Shown here: positions 9,368 to 18,309 of the stretch, piece after piece
Layout of the letters: every line of letters starts with the position of its first letter
Position numbering within the stretch: position 1 is the stretch's first letter
NCBI GenBank assembly: GCA_038323575.1
Contig: JBBQHB010000008.1
Span: 1-64,000 of the forward strand
DNA: 64,000 nucleotides
DNA from: CAINVV01 sp038323575
GTDB taxonomy: Bacteria; Bacteroidota; Bacteroidia; Bacteroidales; Prolixibacteraceae
Reading direction: 5' to 3'
Made by a program: the position numbers and the translations under genes
The notes under the pieces: generated by a model
What the model was told of the DNA's origin: nothing
Seen by the model: the letters and a program-made list of their open reading frames with translations, nothing else
The model's database searches: none

Positions 9368-12300
9368 ATGAAGAAATTATTTGCACTAATTCTTGTCTCC
9401 ATTGTGTGCTGTCAACTGCAGGCTCAATTTTACGACTGGCCCATGTGGCGATATGACTATAACCGGTCAGCATCAACCCCTGAACAGCTGGCAGACAAGC
9501 TCTATCTTCAATGGCAGGTGCAGTACACAGCCAGAACACCGGTTTGGGATGATCCACTTAATCAGAACCTGATGCAGTTCGACCGGTTATTTGAGCCAAT
9601 CGTGGTTGGCAACAAACTATTCCTGGGTTTTAATGACCAGGATAAGGTGATTGCGCTCGATCTGAATTCGGGGAAAGAACTTTGGCATTATTATACAGAC
9701 GGACCAGTGAGAATGCCTTTGGCAGCCAACAAAGGGAAAATCTATTTTACAAGCGACGATGGAGCCTGTTACTGCCTTAATGCCGAAACCGGTTCCCTGG
9801 TTTGGAAAAAACTGCTTGCGCCGGCCTCAAATAAACTGCTGGGAAACAAACGGCTTATTTCCATGTGGCCGGCCAGAGGTGGAATTGTGATCAAAGACAA
9901 CATCATATATACCGCGGCAAGTATTTTTCCCATGATGGGGACTTTTATTTATGCCATCAATGCGGATAACGGTGAAGTAATCTGGAAGAACGAAGGGACA
10001 GGAAGCAATTATATCCTGCAGCCCCACAAATCACCTGCTTTTGCCGATGTGGCCCCTCAGGGCAGCTTCACGATCAGTGGGGATGTGCTGCTTGTAGCAG
10101 GCGGACGATCTGTTCCCGCCGCATTCGACCTGAAGACCGGAGAAGAACGCTATTACCATCTTGCTGCAAGCGGAAAGACCGGCGGGGCATTTACTTGCAG
10201 CAACGACAAGGTTTTCTTCAACCATCACAGGGAACGGATGACCTATCTGTATGACTCAAAAACAGGGGAAAAACTTCAATCAGATGCCGGAGAATACCCT
10301 GTTGTGGATGGAAATAAGATCTATTTTTCCGGCAAAAAAGTAGTTGCATCCGTTCTTAATGATAAGAATAAGCTTGAAAAGCTATGGGAGACAAATGTAT
10401 CTGCCAAGAAGGATCTGATCCGGGCAGGAGATGTTCTCTATGCTGCCGATAGTGTCGGGATCACAGCCATCAAAATCAAGGACAACGAGCCTCAGAAACT
10501 CTGGACCCTGACAAGTAAGAAACCAATCGAACGCCTTTTGGCTTCAAACGGAAAACTGATTGCGGTAACGGCGGATGGGGACATCCAGGTTTATGGAGAT
10601 GTGCCTGCGAAAAATATTGTATCAATAAAAAAGCAAGTTACACCGCTTAAAGCAAATTCTTTGTTGGCAAACAAGATTCTTACCACGGCAAAAAATCCCT
10701 CCGGCTTTGCAGTAGTATATGGCACAAAAGACATTGATCTTCTTGCGGTTTTGAGTTCAAAAACATCCCTGAACATTATCGCTTTTGACAAAGACCCGGC
10801 CAGGATTGAATACCTGAGGGAATATTTCAATCAGGCGGGCATTCCGGCCGACAGGCTTTCTTTCCTTCCCTATGACAAAAGTAATACATCCATTCCAAAA
10901 TATTTTTCATCTCTTACCATCGTCAACGATGTCTCTTATCTTGACGGTTTTGACAAAGGGGTTCTCAATGGGATCTATGAGTCAACCAGGCCGTACGGCG
11001 GAAAGATATGGATCAATACAAAGGAGGAAGAACAAGTGTTGGCCGTAAAAACAGTTAACGAACTTAATCTCTATGGTGCAGAAGTTACATCCGGGAAAGG
11101 ATATGCCCTGGTTTCCCGAACGGGCGCTCTGGATGGAGCTGCCAACTGGACACATAATTACGGAAACATTGCCAACACGGTAAAATCCGAGGACGATATA
11201 GTCAAAGCCCCGCTCGGAATCCTGTGGTTCGGGGGAAACTCAAATCTGGATGTACTTCCCAGGCACGGACATGGTCCCTCCGAACAAATCGTCGATGGCC
11301 GTCTGATTATCCAGGGTATCAACAGCATTAGCGCCAGAGACGTTTATACAGGGAGATTACTCTGGAAAAAAGTTTTTGAGAACCTGAAAGATGATTCCTG
11401 GCTGGTTTATTATGATGAATCTTATGACGAAGAGAAGCCTCTGGATCCTAAATACAATCAGGAACACATACCGGGTGCAAATTCCCGTGGGACGAACTTT
11501 ATTGCCACAAAAGAATTTGTGTATGTAATTGAGGGCAACAAGTGCCATCTGATCGATATTAATACAGGAGTACTTAAAAAGACCTTTACAACCGGAGACG
11601 CCAATACCAAAAAAATCGCCTACATCGGAGTATCCGGAAATTACCTGATCCTGGGCAATAATTTTACAACCTATCCAATTATCGCAAACAGCAATGATGC
11701 AAAGACGGATGCAAAGATTGATGAAAAGAGTGAGGAAAAGGGAGGCAAGAAGTTCGAAAATTTCGATCTTACTGCAAGCAGGGAGTTACTAATCCTCGAC
11801 AGGTTCACCGGCGAAAAGAAATGGGGCATAAACGCAAACCATGGTTTTATTCACAACTCGGTAATTGTCGGGGATGATGTTCTTTTCTGCCTCGATAAAC
11901 TTCCGCAAAGCCTGGAGACCAAACTCAAACGAAGAGGGGAAGCGCTACCTTCCGGATCACGCCTCCTTTACCTGGATATCCATACCGGGAAGAAGATTTA
12001 TGAAGAGACCAAAAATATTTTTGGCACCTGGCTGGGTTATTCCTCAGAATATAAACTTCTGTTACAGGCAACAAGGCCCTCGAGAGATATGCTTAGCGGG
12101 GAAGATGGCAAAAGAATGATGGTGTATAAGCCTGAAACGAAAGAAGTTGTGTGGGACAAAGCTATCAGCTATCTGAATCCTCCTATTATTTCCAATGACA
12201 AAATTTATACCAACGGTGAGGGATTTAGCTTGCTTACAGGCGATCCGATTACGGAAAAGGACCCCATAACTGGTGAAACGTTGAAATGGAGCTTCAAACG

Positions 12301-13090
12301 TGAATATGGATGCGGATATGTAGTCGCCAGTGAGCACCTCCTTACATTTCGTTCAGCATCAGCCGCTTTTATCAACCTCGATGTAACCGAAGGAACCGGA
12401 AGCCTTGGCGGCTTTAAAGCCGGCTGTTCAGCCAACCTGATCGTGGCCGATGGGGTACTTAATTCGCCCGACTATACCCGTACCTGCCAGTGCGCATACC
12501 AGAATCAGACCTCATTGGCTTTCATCAACATGCCGTGGATGAACTATTGGACAAACAGCAACTATAACTGGAGTGGCAGCCAGATCAAAAAGCTGGGGCT
12601 TAACCTGAATGCCCCTGGCGACAGAATCTCATCCGAAAATGTCTTGTGGCTCGATTACCCGAATGTTGGGGGCCAGCCATCGGGTATCGCCGTGAAGATC
12701 GATTCTGTAGACTTTTACAAGATCAGAAAAGATCCGATTTCAATACAATCGGAGGCTGCTCCGTGGATTAGCGCCAGTGCACTCGGGGGAATACGGTCGA
12801 TGGAAATAACATTATCAAAAGAAACAATTGCACCCGAAGCCTCGTACAGGGTCAATCTCTATTTCTCCGAACTTGAAAACAAGAAATCCGGAGAGCGTGT
12901 TTTTGACATAAAATTACAGGACAAAAAGGTATTGGAGAATTTTGATGTGGTAAAAGAGACCGGCGGGATGGACAAGCAGGTGATTAAATCCTTTTCAGGG
13001 ATTAAAGCCGGTAAGACCATGAAAATTGATCTTAATCCAGTCAGCGGAAATACCATTCTCTCCGGGGTTGAGTTGATAATGGAAATGTAA
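9368..13090 (+). CDS. Large secreted PQQ-type beta-propeller protein with Rossmann-like insert and malectin-like C-terminus
   Basis: The protein of about 1240 residues starts with a Sec signal peptide (MKKLFALILVSIVCCQLQAQ) and is probably periplasmic or surface-exposed. PQQ-like propeller blades occur in two blocks (VIALDLNSGKELWHYY, CYCLNAETGSLVWKK, YAINADNGEVIWKN; later ARDVYTGRLLWKK, LILDRFTGEKKWG). Between them, around residues 440-600, is a stretch resembling a class I methyltransferase Rossmann fold (LNIIAFDKDPARIEYLREYF), but the glycine-rich SAM loop is degraded. Three cysteines stand out: Cys1020, Cys1040 and Cys1042 (T-C-Q-C-A). The last 120 residues resemble malectin-like carbohydrate-binding domains (YRVNLYFSELE). 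I recall similar proteins from Planctomycetes and Verrucomicrobia, without a known function. It leads a six-gene operon. The GTG at 9341 is an alternative start but would sit close to the transcription start. Confidence 0.75.
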   Translation: MKKLFALILVSIVCCQLQAQFYDWPMWRYDYNRSASTPEQLADKLYLQWQVQYTARTPVWDDPLNQNLMQFDRLFEPIVVGNKLFLGFNDQDKVIALDLNSGKELWHYYTDGPVRMPLAANKGKIYFTSDDGACYCLNAETGSLVWKKLLAPASNKLLGNKRLISMWPARGGIVIKDNIIYTAASIFPMMGTFIYAINADNGEVIWKNEGTGSNYILQPHKSPAFADVAPQGSFTISGDVLLVAGGRSVPAAFDLKTGEERYYHLAASGKTGGAFTCSNDKVFFNHHRERMTYLYDSKTGEKLQSDAGEYPVVDGNKIYFSGKKVVASVLNDKNKLEKLWETNVSAKKDLIRAGDVLYAADSVGITAIKIKDNEPQKLWTLTSKKPIERLLASNGKLIAVTADGDIQVYGDVPAKNIVSIKKQVTPLKANSLLANKILTTAKNPSGFAVVYGTKDIDLLAVLSSKTSLNIIAFDKDPARIEYLREYFNQAGIPADRLSFLPYDKSNTSIPKYFSSLTIVNDVSYLDGFDKGVLNGIYESTRPYGGKIWINTKEEEQVLAVKTVNELNLYGAEVTSGKGYALVSRTGALDGAANWTHNYGNIANTVKSEDDIVKAPLGILWFGGNSNLDVLPRHGHGPSEQIVDGRLIIQGINSISARDVYTGRLLWKKVFENLKDDSWLVYYDESYDEEKPLDPKYNQEHIPGANSRGTNFIATKEFVYVIEGNKCHLIDINTGVLKKTFTTGDANTKKIAYIGVSGNYLILGNNFTTYPIIANSNDAKTDAKIDEKSEEKGGKKFENFDLTASRELLILDRFTGEKKWGINANHGFIHNSVIVGDDVLFCLDKLPQSLETKLKRRGEALPSGSRLLYLDIHTGKKIYEETKNIFGTWLGYSSEYKLLLQATRPSRDMLSGEDGKRMMVYKPETKEVVWDKAISYLNPPIISNDKIYTNGEGFSLLTGDPITEKDPITGETLKWSFKREYGCGYVVASEHLLTFRSASAAFINLDVTEGTGSLGGFKAGCSANLIVADGVLNSPDYTRTCQCAYQNQTSLAFINMPWMNYWTNSNYNWSGSQIKKLGLNLNAPGDRISSENVLWLDYPNVGGQPSGIAVKIDSVDFYKIRKDPISIQSEAAPWISASALGGIRSMEITLSKETIAPEASYRVNLYFSELENKKSGERVFDIKLQDKKVLENFDVVKETGGMDKQVIKSFSGIKAGKTMKIDLNPVSGNTILSGVELIMEM

Positions 13091-13111
13091 TGAATTAATA
13101 ATGAATTTAAT

Positions 13112-13948
13112 ATGCCTGTTCTCATATTAAGAAAAATAGCTGCAAAACTACAATCCGGCCGGATGACCTCCATTTCATTGAAGGTTATCCTTTTATCGGG
13201 TTTGGTCAGCCTTGCATGCACAACCAGGGTTTCGGAATGGGTTCTTTTAAATTCATTCCCGGAAAAATACACGCTGATAAGTTACTACAATACTCCTTCC
13301 GGCGAAAAAGTAAACAGACAAAATAATGCTTTAAAAGAAAAATTTAAGCATGCTAACCTGAACGTTTCCAGCGTTATAAAGGAGGATCTGAAACAACCCT
13401 ATTATGCACTCTGGTACAAGAATAAGCTTTTAGAAAAATATACTGATTACGCTGATGTCAATTATCTTGCTACCTCCCCGTTAAGGGAAAAAATTGCAGC
13501 TGAACTATTGGAAGGGAAACTTTGTGTTTTGCTCTATCTGAAAAGCGGAGATGAAGCTAAAGATTACAACAGGTTGCAAATTTTGCAGAATGCGGTAAAA
13601 TCCTCCCCTTTCAAAAACATTATAACGATCGTGGAATTAGATCGGAATAACAGGGAAGAGGCTCACTTCACTTCGCTTTTGCTGAATGTCGAAGAGGATC
13701 TCAAAAATATCCGTGAGCCAATGCTATTCGGTATATTTGGGAAGTTTAAAGCCCTTGAACCGTTGGTGGCAGGAGGAATCTCGGAAGAAAATATCAACCT
13801 CATGATCGATTATCTGAAGGCAGAATGCAGTTGTCTGATCAAAGATGACCTTCCGGGTACGGACATTCTGTTTTCCGGAAACTGGGAAAATCCAAAACCT
13901 GCAATGCTCAACAAGCTAATCGATGAAAATCCTACGCTCGGTAAATGA
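13112..13948 (+). CDS. Uncharacterised lipoprotein with C-terminal C-x-C motif
   Basis: I do not know a function for this 278-residue protein. It has a type II signal sequence (hydrophobic VILLSGLVSLAC followed by TTR), so it should be lipidated at Cys36. An ATG at 13163 would give a shorter signal peptide and is also possible. The mature part mixes alpha and beta predicted segments (CVLLYLKSGD, IITIVELDRNN, MLFGIFGKFKALEPLVAGGI), which suggests a thioredoxin-like or other small Rossmann-type fold; this is inference. Near the end is a Cys239-Ser-Cys241 motif (AECSCLIKDD). I recall related proteins in Verrucomicrobia and Planctomycetes with a CSC-x-x-K signature, also beside ABC transporter genes. 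It begins 21 bp after the propeller gene and overlaps the next start by ATGA. Confidence 0.7.
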   Translation: MPVLILRKIAAKLQSGRMTSISLKVILLSGLVSLACTTRVSEWVLLNSFPEKYTLISYYNTPSGEKVNRQNNALKEKFKHANLNVSSVIKEDLKQPYYALWYKNKLLEKYTDYADVNYLATSPLREKIAAELLEGKLCVLLYLKSGDEAKDYNRLQILQNAVKSSPFKNIITIVELDRNNREEAHFTSLLLNVEEDLKNIREPMLFGIFGKFKALEPLVAGGISEENINLMIDYLKAECSCLIKDDLPGTDILFSGNWENPKPAMLNKLIDENPTLGK

Positions 13949-14169
13949 TGCAGAACGACACATTGATTCACGATTCTGTTGCTGCAAGACCATTGCCAAA
14001 ATGGTTAAAAGACCAGAAAGCAGGATTAAATACAATTCAACCCGGGAAGATAGTGATCAAAGAGGATCACTCCTTGTCCATCTCGCTTGCACTTACCGGA
14101 ATGTTCATCCTTCTGGTTGTTGCAATCCTGAGTATTTATATTTTTAGAAAACAGAAGAAACACAAGTGA
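13945..14169 (+). CDS. Small single-pass membrane protein
   Basis: This 74-residue protein has a hydrophilic N-terminal part of about 48 residues, one transmembrane helix (LALTGMFILLVVAILSIYIF) and a short basic tail (RKQKKHK), so the C-terminus is probably cytoplasmic. The start ATG overlaps the stop of the lipoprotein gene (ATGA). Its own stop overlaps the next ATG (TGATG), so translation is probably coupled across all three genes. No family is recognised. The context suggests an accessory subunit of the adjacent FtsX-type ABC complex. Confidence 0.7.
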   Translation: MMQNDTLIHDSVAARPLPKWLKDQKAGLNTIQPGKIVIKEDHSLSISLALTGMFILLVVAILSIYIFRKQKKHK

Positions 14170-15335
14170 TGCATCCATTGAAATTAGTTGTTAAGGAGCT
14201 GTTATACAGGAAAATAAATTCGATCATCATCCTGATCACGGTAGTTGTCGCCAGTTCCGTATCTGTCGCCATCTTCTCGCTAAGCAAAGCCAGCGAAAAC
14301 GAAACCAGGAAAATAATGAGGGAACAGGGACTTAACCTTTATATCTTTCCGAAAGGCACCAATTTGATCGATTTCTATTCAGTAAATAATACAGGGACTT
14401 TCCCTGAGAGTTATGTGGATGTTCTGGCGGAGTCAAAAACTTTTGATGCGGTCAGGCATCTGACAGGCATACTTCAGGTGCGATTTCCCGAATGGAAAGA
14501 TCCCAACGGATCGACGCACCAGATCATGTTATTCGGTTACAAGGATGAAGCGACACAAAAATTCCTTCCTGCACAGGAAACTATGGGCTTTGATGTTGCT
14601 AAAGGGACTGTCGTGTTAGGCTCCCAGGTTGGTAAAAACATCAAACCGGGAAACCCTTTTGTCATTACGGGTTCTGATGGCAAGCCTTATATTTTTACTG
14701 TATCCAAAAGGCTTGAGGAGGGACGGGGTTTGATGGATCAGGGGGTATCTTTCAATCTGGAAGATTTACAGCAGGTGCTTGGAATACCCGGGAAAATTAA
14801 CAAAATTGAGGCCTTAGGGTGCGTCTGCAAAGATGGCAGGATAAAGAATGCGAGAACCCAGGTTCAGGCAATATTTTCAGACCTTGAGGTAACGGAAATA
14901 AGCAGCATTGCCGATGCCCGTGAAAATCAGCGGGTGATGATGAATAAGTACGGCGCTTTTATTATTCCGTTTGTAATCATCTCTTGTTTGCTGATTACAG
15001 GTCTTTTGTTTTATCAGAATATCCTTACAAGACGGCGTGAAATTGGTTTGTTAAAAGCAATGGGAACAGGGACTAACCGTATCCTTTTTATGATTCTTTC
15101 AAAAGCATTTATATTGGGTTTGACAGGTGGTATACTTGGATTTTTCCTTGGCAGCATGATAGCGGAATATTTTGGAAAAGAGATTTTCAGGTTCACGGCA
15201 TTAAGTATAAAACCAATATGGGAATTCTTTTACTATAGCGTGGTTGCCTCCCCGCTGTTATGGATGTTAAGCAGTTGGGTTCCTGCCCTGCTGGCCACCA
15301 GGATTGATGCCGCAAGGACACTGAGTGAAGAATGA
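14169..15335 (+). CDS. FtsX/MacB-type ABC transporter permease
   Basis: This is the membrane subunit of an ABC complex of the MacB/LolCE/FtsX class, which move or act on extracytoplasmic lipids, lipoproteins or peptides rather than importing solutes. About 388 residues contain an N-terminal helix (IIILITVVVASSVSVAIFSL), a large periplasmic domain of about 230 residues, and three C-terminal helices, with the FtsX signature RRREIGLLKAMG in the loop. The periplasmic domain carries Cys218-Val-Cys220 (LGCVCK), echoing the C-x-C motifs of the two upstream gene products. The start is the ATG overlapping the previous stop; a GTG one codon earlier is possible. It overlaps the ATPase gene by ATGA. The transported or handled substrate is unknown. 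Confidence 0.9.
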   Translation: MHPLKLVVKELLYRKINSIIILITVVVASSVSVAIFSLSKASENETRKIMREQGLNLYIFPKGTNLIDFYSVNNTGTFPESYVDVLAESKTFDAVRHLTGILQVRFPEWKDPNGSTHQIMLFGYKDEATQKFLPAQETMGFDVAKGTVVLGSQVGKNIKPGNPFVITGSDGKPYIFTVSKRLEEGRGLMDQGVSFNLEDLQQVLGIPGKINKIEALGCVCKDGRIKNARTQVQAIFSDLEVTEISSIADARENQRVMMNKYGAFIIPFVIISCLLITGLLFYQNILTRRREIGLLKAMGTGTNRILFMILSKAFILGLTGGILGFFLGSMIAEYFGKEIFRFTALSIKPIWEFFYYSVVASPLLWMLSSWVPALLATRIDAARTLSEE

Positions 15336-16015
15336 GAAAATTGAAAATGATAGAAATAGTCGACGTTTACAAAAGATATTACAAGAAAAACAAAGTATTC
15401 AGTGCTCTTGAGGGAATCAACTTAAAGATTGAAAAGGGTGATTATCTGTCTGTTACCGGTTCCAGCGGAGCCGGCAAATCAACCTTGCTTTATTTAATCG
15501 GTGGCCTCATTCAGCCAGATTCGGGATCAATCCTGTTCAACGGAAGAAACATCTATGATCAGCCCCGGGGCGCTAAGGATTTATACCGGAAAAAGAAGAT
15601 CGGATTTGTATTTCAACAGTTCCATCTGATGCCTTACCTCAGTGTAGTTGAAAACATCAGGCTGGCTTGTTATGAAAACTGCCATCTTGAAAATATCAAC
15701 TTTTATCTTAAAAAGTGCTCGCTCACCGAACTTAAAGATAAATATCCTTCCGAACTAAGTGTAGGGGAAAAACAGCGGACCGCATTTATCCGCGCAATCA
15801 TATCCAATCCGGAAATGCTTCTCGCGGACGAACCTACGGGAAATCTTGATCCGGAAAACAGTAAAATTTTAATGGATCTCATTGACGAATTCCACGGGAA
15901 CGGAGGAACAGTCATCCTTGTTTCACACAATCCAGATAGCTCAAAATTTTCTGACAAGGTCCTTATCCTCGAAAAGGGTAAAATTGCATCACTTAAATCA
16001 TCCGGCAATCAATAA
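15332..16015 (+). CDS. ABC transporter ATP-binding protein (LolD/MacB type)
   Basis: This cytoplasmic ATPase powers the FtsX-type permease encoded immediately upstream. The 227-residue chain carries Walker A (GSSGAGKST, about residue 43), the Q-loop (FVFQQFHLMPYLSVVEN), the signature LSVGEKQR, Walker B with the catalytic Glu (LLADEPTGNLDPE) and the switch His (VSHNP). The signature is LSVGE rather than the common LSGGQ, but the chain otherwise matches a functional LolD-class ATPase. The start ATG overlaps the permease stop codon. The TonB-dependent receptor gene begins 4 bp after its stop. Confidence 0.93.
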   Translation: MRKLKMIEIVDVYKRYYKKNKVFSALEGINLKIEKGDYLSVTGSSGAGKSTLLYLIGGLIQPDSGSILFNGRNIYDQPRGAKDLYRKKKIGFVFQQFHLMPYLSVVENIRLACYENCHLENINFYLKKCSLTELKDKYPSELSVGEKQRTAFIRAIISNPEMLLADEPTGNLDPENSKILMDLIDEFHGNGGTVILVSHNPDSSKFSDKVLILEKGKIASLKSSGNQ

Positions 16016-16019
16016 TTTT

Positions 16020-18263
16020 ATGGTACTAAAAATCTATGTAAGGAAGTTCATTACCCAATCGATCTCTCTGGTAATGTCTGCTGTGGGTTTAATATTTCTT
16101 TTGGGTGTATTCACCGCGACGAACGGACAGACATCGGGTGGCATCCTACATGGTACCGTGAAGGAGGCAGGTACTTCAATCCCGCTTGGGGGAATCAATG
16201 TAGTAATAGTTGAGAGCTCACAAGGATCTGTCACAGACGAGGCAGGAAGATTCAGGTTCTCCGGGGTAAAGGAGGGCAATTACACTGTCAGCGCTTCCAT
16301 GACCGGATACAAAACTGAACTGAAAAAAATCGCTTTCAAAAAGGATGCAGAAATGATGTTGCATTATAATCTGCATGCTGAAATCTATCAGCTGGATTCG
16401 GTGGTTGTCACTGCACAGAAAGAATTAAGAAATCTCCTGAAGGCCCCCTATACTGAACCTTTCTCGCTCCTGCCTGCCATAAGTACCATCACATCTGATC
16501 AAATCCGCAAACAGGGTGCAACCACCGTGATTGAAGCGCTGAATTATGTAACTGGCGGATTAACAGAAACAAGGGGCCGTCAGGTTAAACAGTTTTTTTC
16601 GGTAAGAGGTCAGAAATATCCTTACCCGGATTACGCCGTCAACGGGGTTTGGCAACAGGAATTCCAGGAACTTCCCTACTTTTTTTCAGCTTCAGATATT
16701 GAAGAAATAGAGATTGTCAGATCAAGTGCGGCCCTTTTAACCGGTTTATCAGGTATGGCAGGCCTAATCAACATAAAGACAAAGGAATACACCGTGCCTG
16801 AAATAAATGCAGATTTGGAGTATGGTACTTTTAACAGTTTTCACGGTCATGTTTCAAACGGTGGAAAATTTGGCAAAATTGGATACAGGACAGGTATCGG
16901 ATACGACAAAAGCGATGGCCCTGCGGGGAAACATGCAGAGGAGACCATGGCGAACTTCAATGCGGGTATTGACTGGCAATTGTCGGAGAGACTCATGTTG
17001 AAAGCTACGCTGTTTTACCTTGATGGTAAACGTCAGTTAAGGGTTGCAGAACCGCCCGCCGACAAAAAATACCTGGATATGCTGCAAAGTTTCGATCCCT
17101 ACAAGGCGCTTATCTCGAATATAAAGATCTCCTACCGGCCAACTGACAAATTGTCTTCTGAGCTTCAGCTGTTTTATTCGTTTCGAAACCCCACATTCAA
17201 CGATGAGGTTAAAGCAACAGCTTCGAACGAAAAAGATTACGAGACAGGTATCAACTTCATGCAATCAGTTGTGATCTCAAAGTCAAACACTTTGCGTTTT
17301 GGCGGACTATACAACCGGTGGATCGCGCCTAACGGAAAACGATTTTATACCGGCAAACGTTGTGATACAGAGACATTTTCAGGTGTGATCGTCGATGAAC
17401 AACAAATAGGGCACTTCACTTTCGATGCCGGCATCCGCTGGACAAAAACCTTGCTGAATGAATATGCCGCCTTTAATATTGAAGGAGAAGGAGGGCTGTT
17501 TAAAAATGTAACACCAATCACAGATTCCTGGGAGCCCGGAATTTTGCAAAGCAGCCTGGGAGCAACCTGGCGTACCAACAACAAGCTCTCCTTTTATTTT
17601 AACGCCGCTGCAGGACAGATTCAACCACGCAGGGGCGCCCTCAACGAAAATATGCAAGAGTTAAAAAATGAGGCCCGCCTGAAAATTGATGTCAGTACCG
17701 TCAAAAAATTTGGAGAATCAGGCAAAATGACCCTGACCGCTTTCGGGGTTTTACAGGAGAACGCCATCGCACTTAGCGGAACAACCTACAAAGACCCTGT
17801 CAGCGGAATGATCAGGGAATTGTATGTTAACAGAGGTCAGAACCAGAGAGGATTGGAGTATGAGATCGTATCGCCTAAACTGTTCAATCTGATCAACCCT
17901 TTCTTTAATTTCACGCTGATGAAATCGGAGATGAAAAAAGACGGAACGATGGTGCGCAACTGGGAAAATCCCGAATTCATATCAAGCGGAGGTATTTATC
18001 TGGACAAGAAGGGTGTGGATTTAAACATCCTTTTTAAACAGGTGTCACTATTTAAAAATCAACGCTTTGCAAGTGTGTCTGCCGGTCTGCAACCACTTGG
18101 CGATTTTGTGGGAATAGATGTTACGGGAGGTTATACTTTTAAGTCAAAAATACCGGTGAGATGTTATTTCAAAGTACTGAATGTCAACGATAAAAGGTTT
18201 TCAACCGTGGTCGGTTATCCCGATTTTGGAAGAATGGTTTATTTTGGAGTAAACCTAAATTAA
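16020..18263 (+). CDS. TonB-dependent outer membrane receptor with carboxypeptidase-like N-terminal domain
   Basis: This is an outer membrane active transporter of the FepA/CirA/FhuA type, not a SusC. From the ATG at 16020 it has about 747 residues, shorter than SusC proteins, and no SusD partner follows. The order is a signal sequence (LVMSAVGLIFLLGVFTATNGQ), a carboxypeptidase-D regulatory-like domain (GILHGTVKEAGTSIPLGGINV), a plug (LDSVVVTAQKE, then IEEIEIVRSSAALLTGLSGMAGLINI) and a barrel. An in-frame upstream start would run into the ATPase gene and was rejected. It closes the six-gene operon, so an imported or exported ligand is probably shared with the FtsX complex and the propeller protein. 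Siderophore or metal-complex uptake is possible but unproven. Confidence 0.88.
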   Translation: MVLKIYVRKFITQSISLVMSAVGLIFLLGVFTATNGQTSGGILHGTVKEAGTSIPLGGINVVIVESSQGSVTDEAGRFRFSGVKEGNYTVSASMTGYKTELKKIAFKKDAEMMLHYNLHAEIYQLDSVVVTAQKELRNLLKAPYTEPFSLLPAISTITSDQIRKQGATTVIEALNYVTGGLTETRGRQVKQFFSVRGQKYPYPDYAVNGVWQQEFQELPYFFSASDIEEIEIVRSSAALLTGLSGMAGLINIKTKEYTVPEINADLEYGTFNSFHGHVSNGGKFGKIGYRTGIGYDKSDGPAGKHAEETMANFNAGIDWQLSERLMLKATLFYLDGKRQLRVAEPPADKKYLDMLQSFDPYKALISNIKISYRPTDKLSSELQLFYSFRNPTFNDEVKATASNEKDYETGINFMQSVVISKSNTLRFGGLYNRWIAPNGKRFYTGKRCDTETFSGVIVDEQQIGHFTFDAGIRWTKTLLNEYAAFNIEGEGGLFKNVTPITDSWEPGILQSSLGATWRTNNKLSFYFNAAAGQIQPRRGALNENMQELKNEARLKIDVSTVKKFGESGKMTLTAFGVLQENAIALSGTTYKDPVSGMIRELYVNRGQNQRGLEYEIVSPKLFNLINPFFNFTLMKSEMKKDGTMVRNWENPEFISSGGIYLDKKGVDLNILFKQVSLFKNQRFASVSAGLQPLGDFVGIDVTGGYTFKSKIPVRCYFKVLNVNDKRFSTVVGYPDFGRMVYFGVNLN

Positions 18264-18284
18264 AGAATCCTTGAAAGGAATTTC

Positions 18285-18292
18285 TATATTTG
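18285..18292 (+). promoter_or_regulatory. -7 promoter box for the ECF sigma factor gene
   Basis: TATATTTG matches TAnnTTTG and lies 18 bp before the ATG at 18310. No good TTTG -33 element is seen at 19-21 bp. A short untranslated leader would result. Confidence 0.45.
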
Positions 18293-18309
18293 ATCCGTAA
18301 CTAAGACTT

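Noticed and set aside
15882..16019. Extended N-terminus of the TonB-dependent receptor frame
   Set aside because: It overlaps the ABC ATPase gene, lacks signal-peptide character, and the ATG at 16020 gives a good signal sequence.
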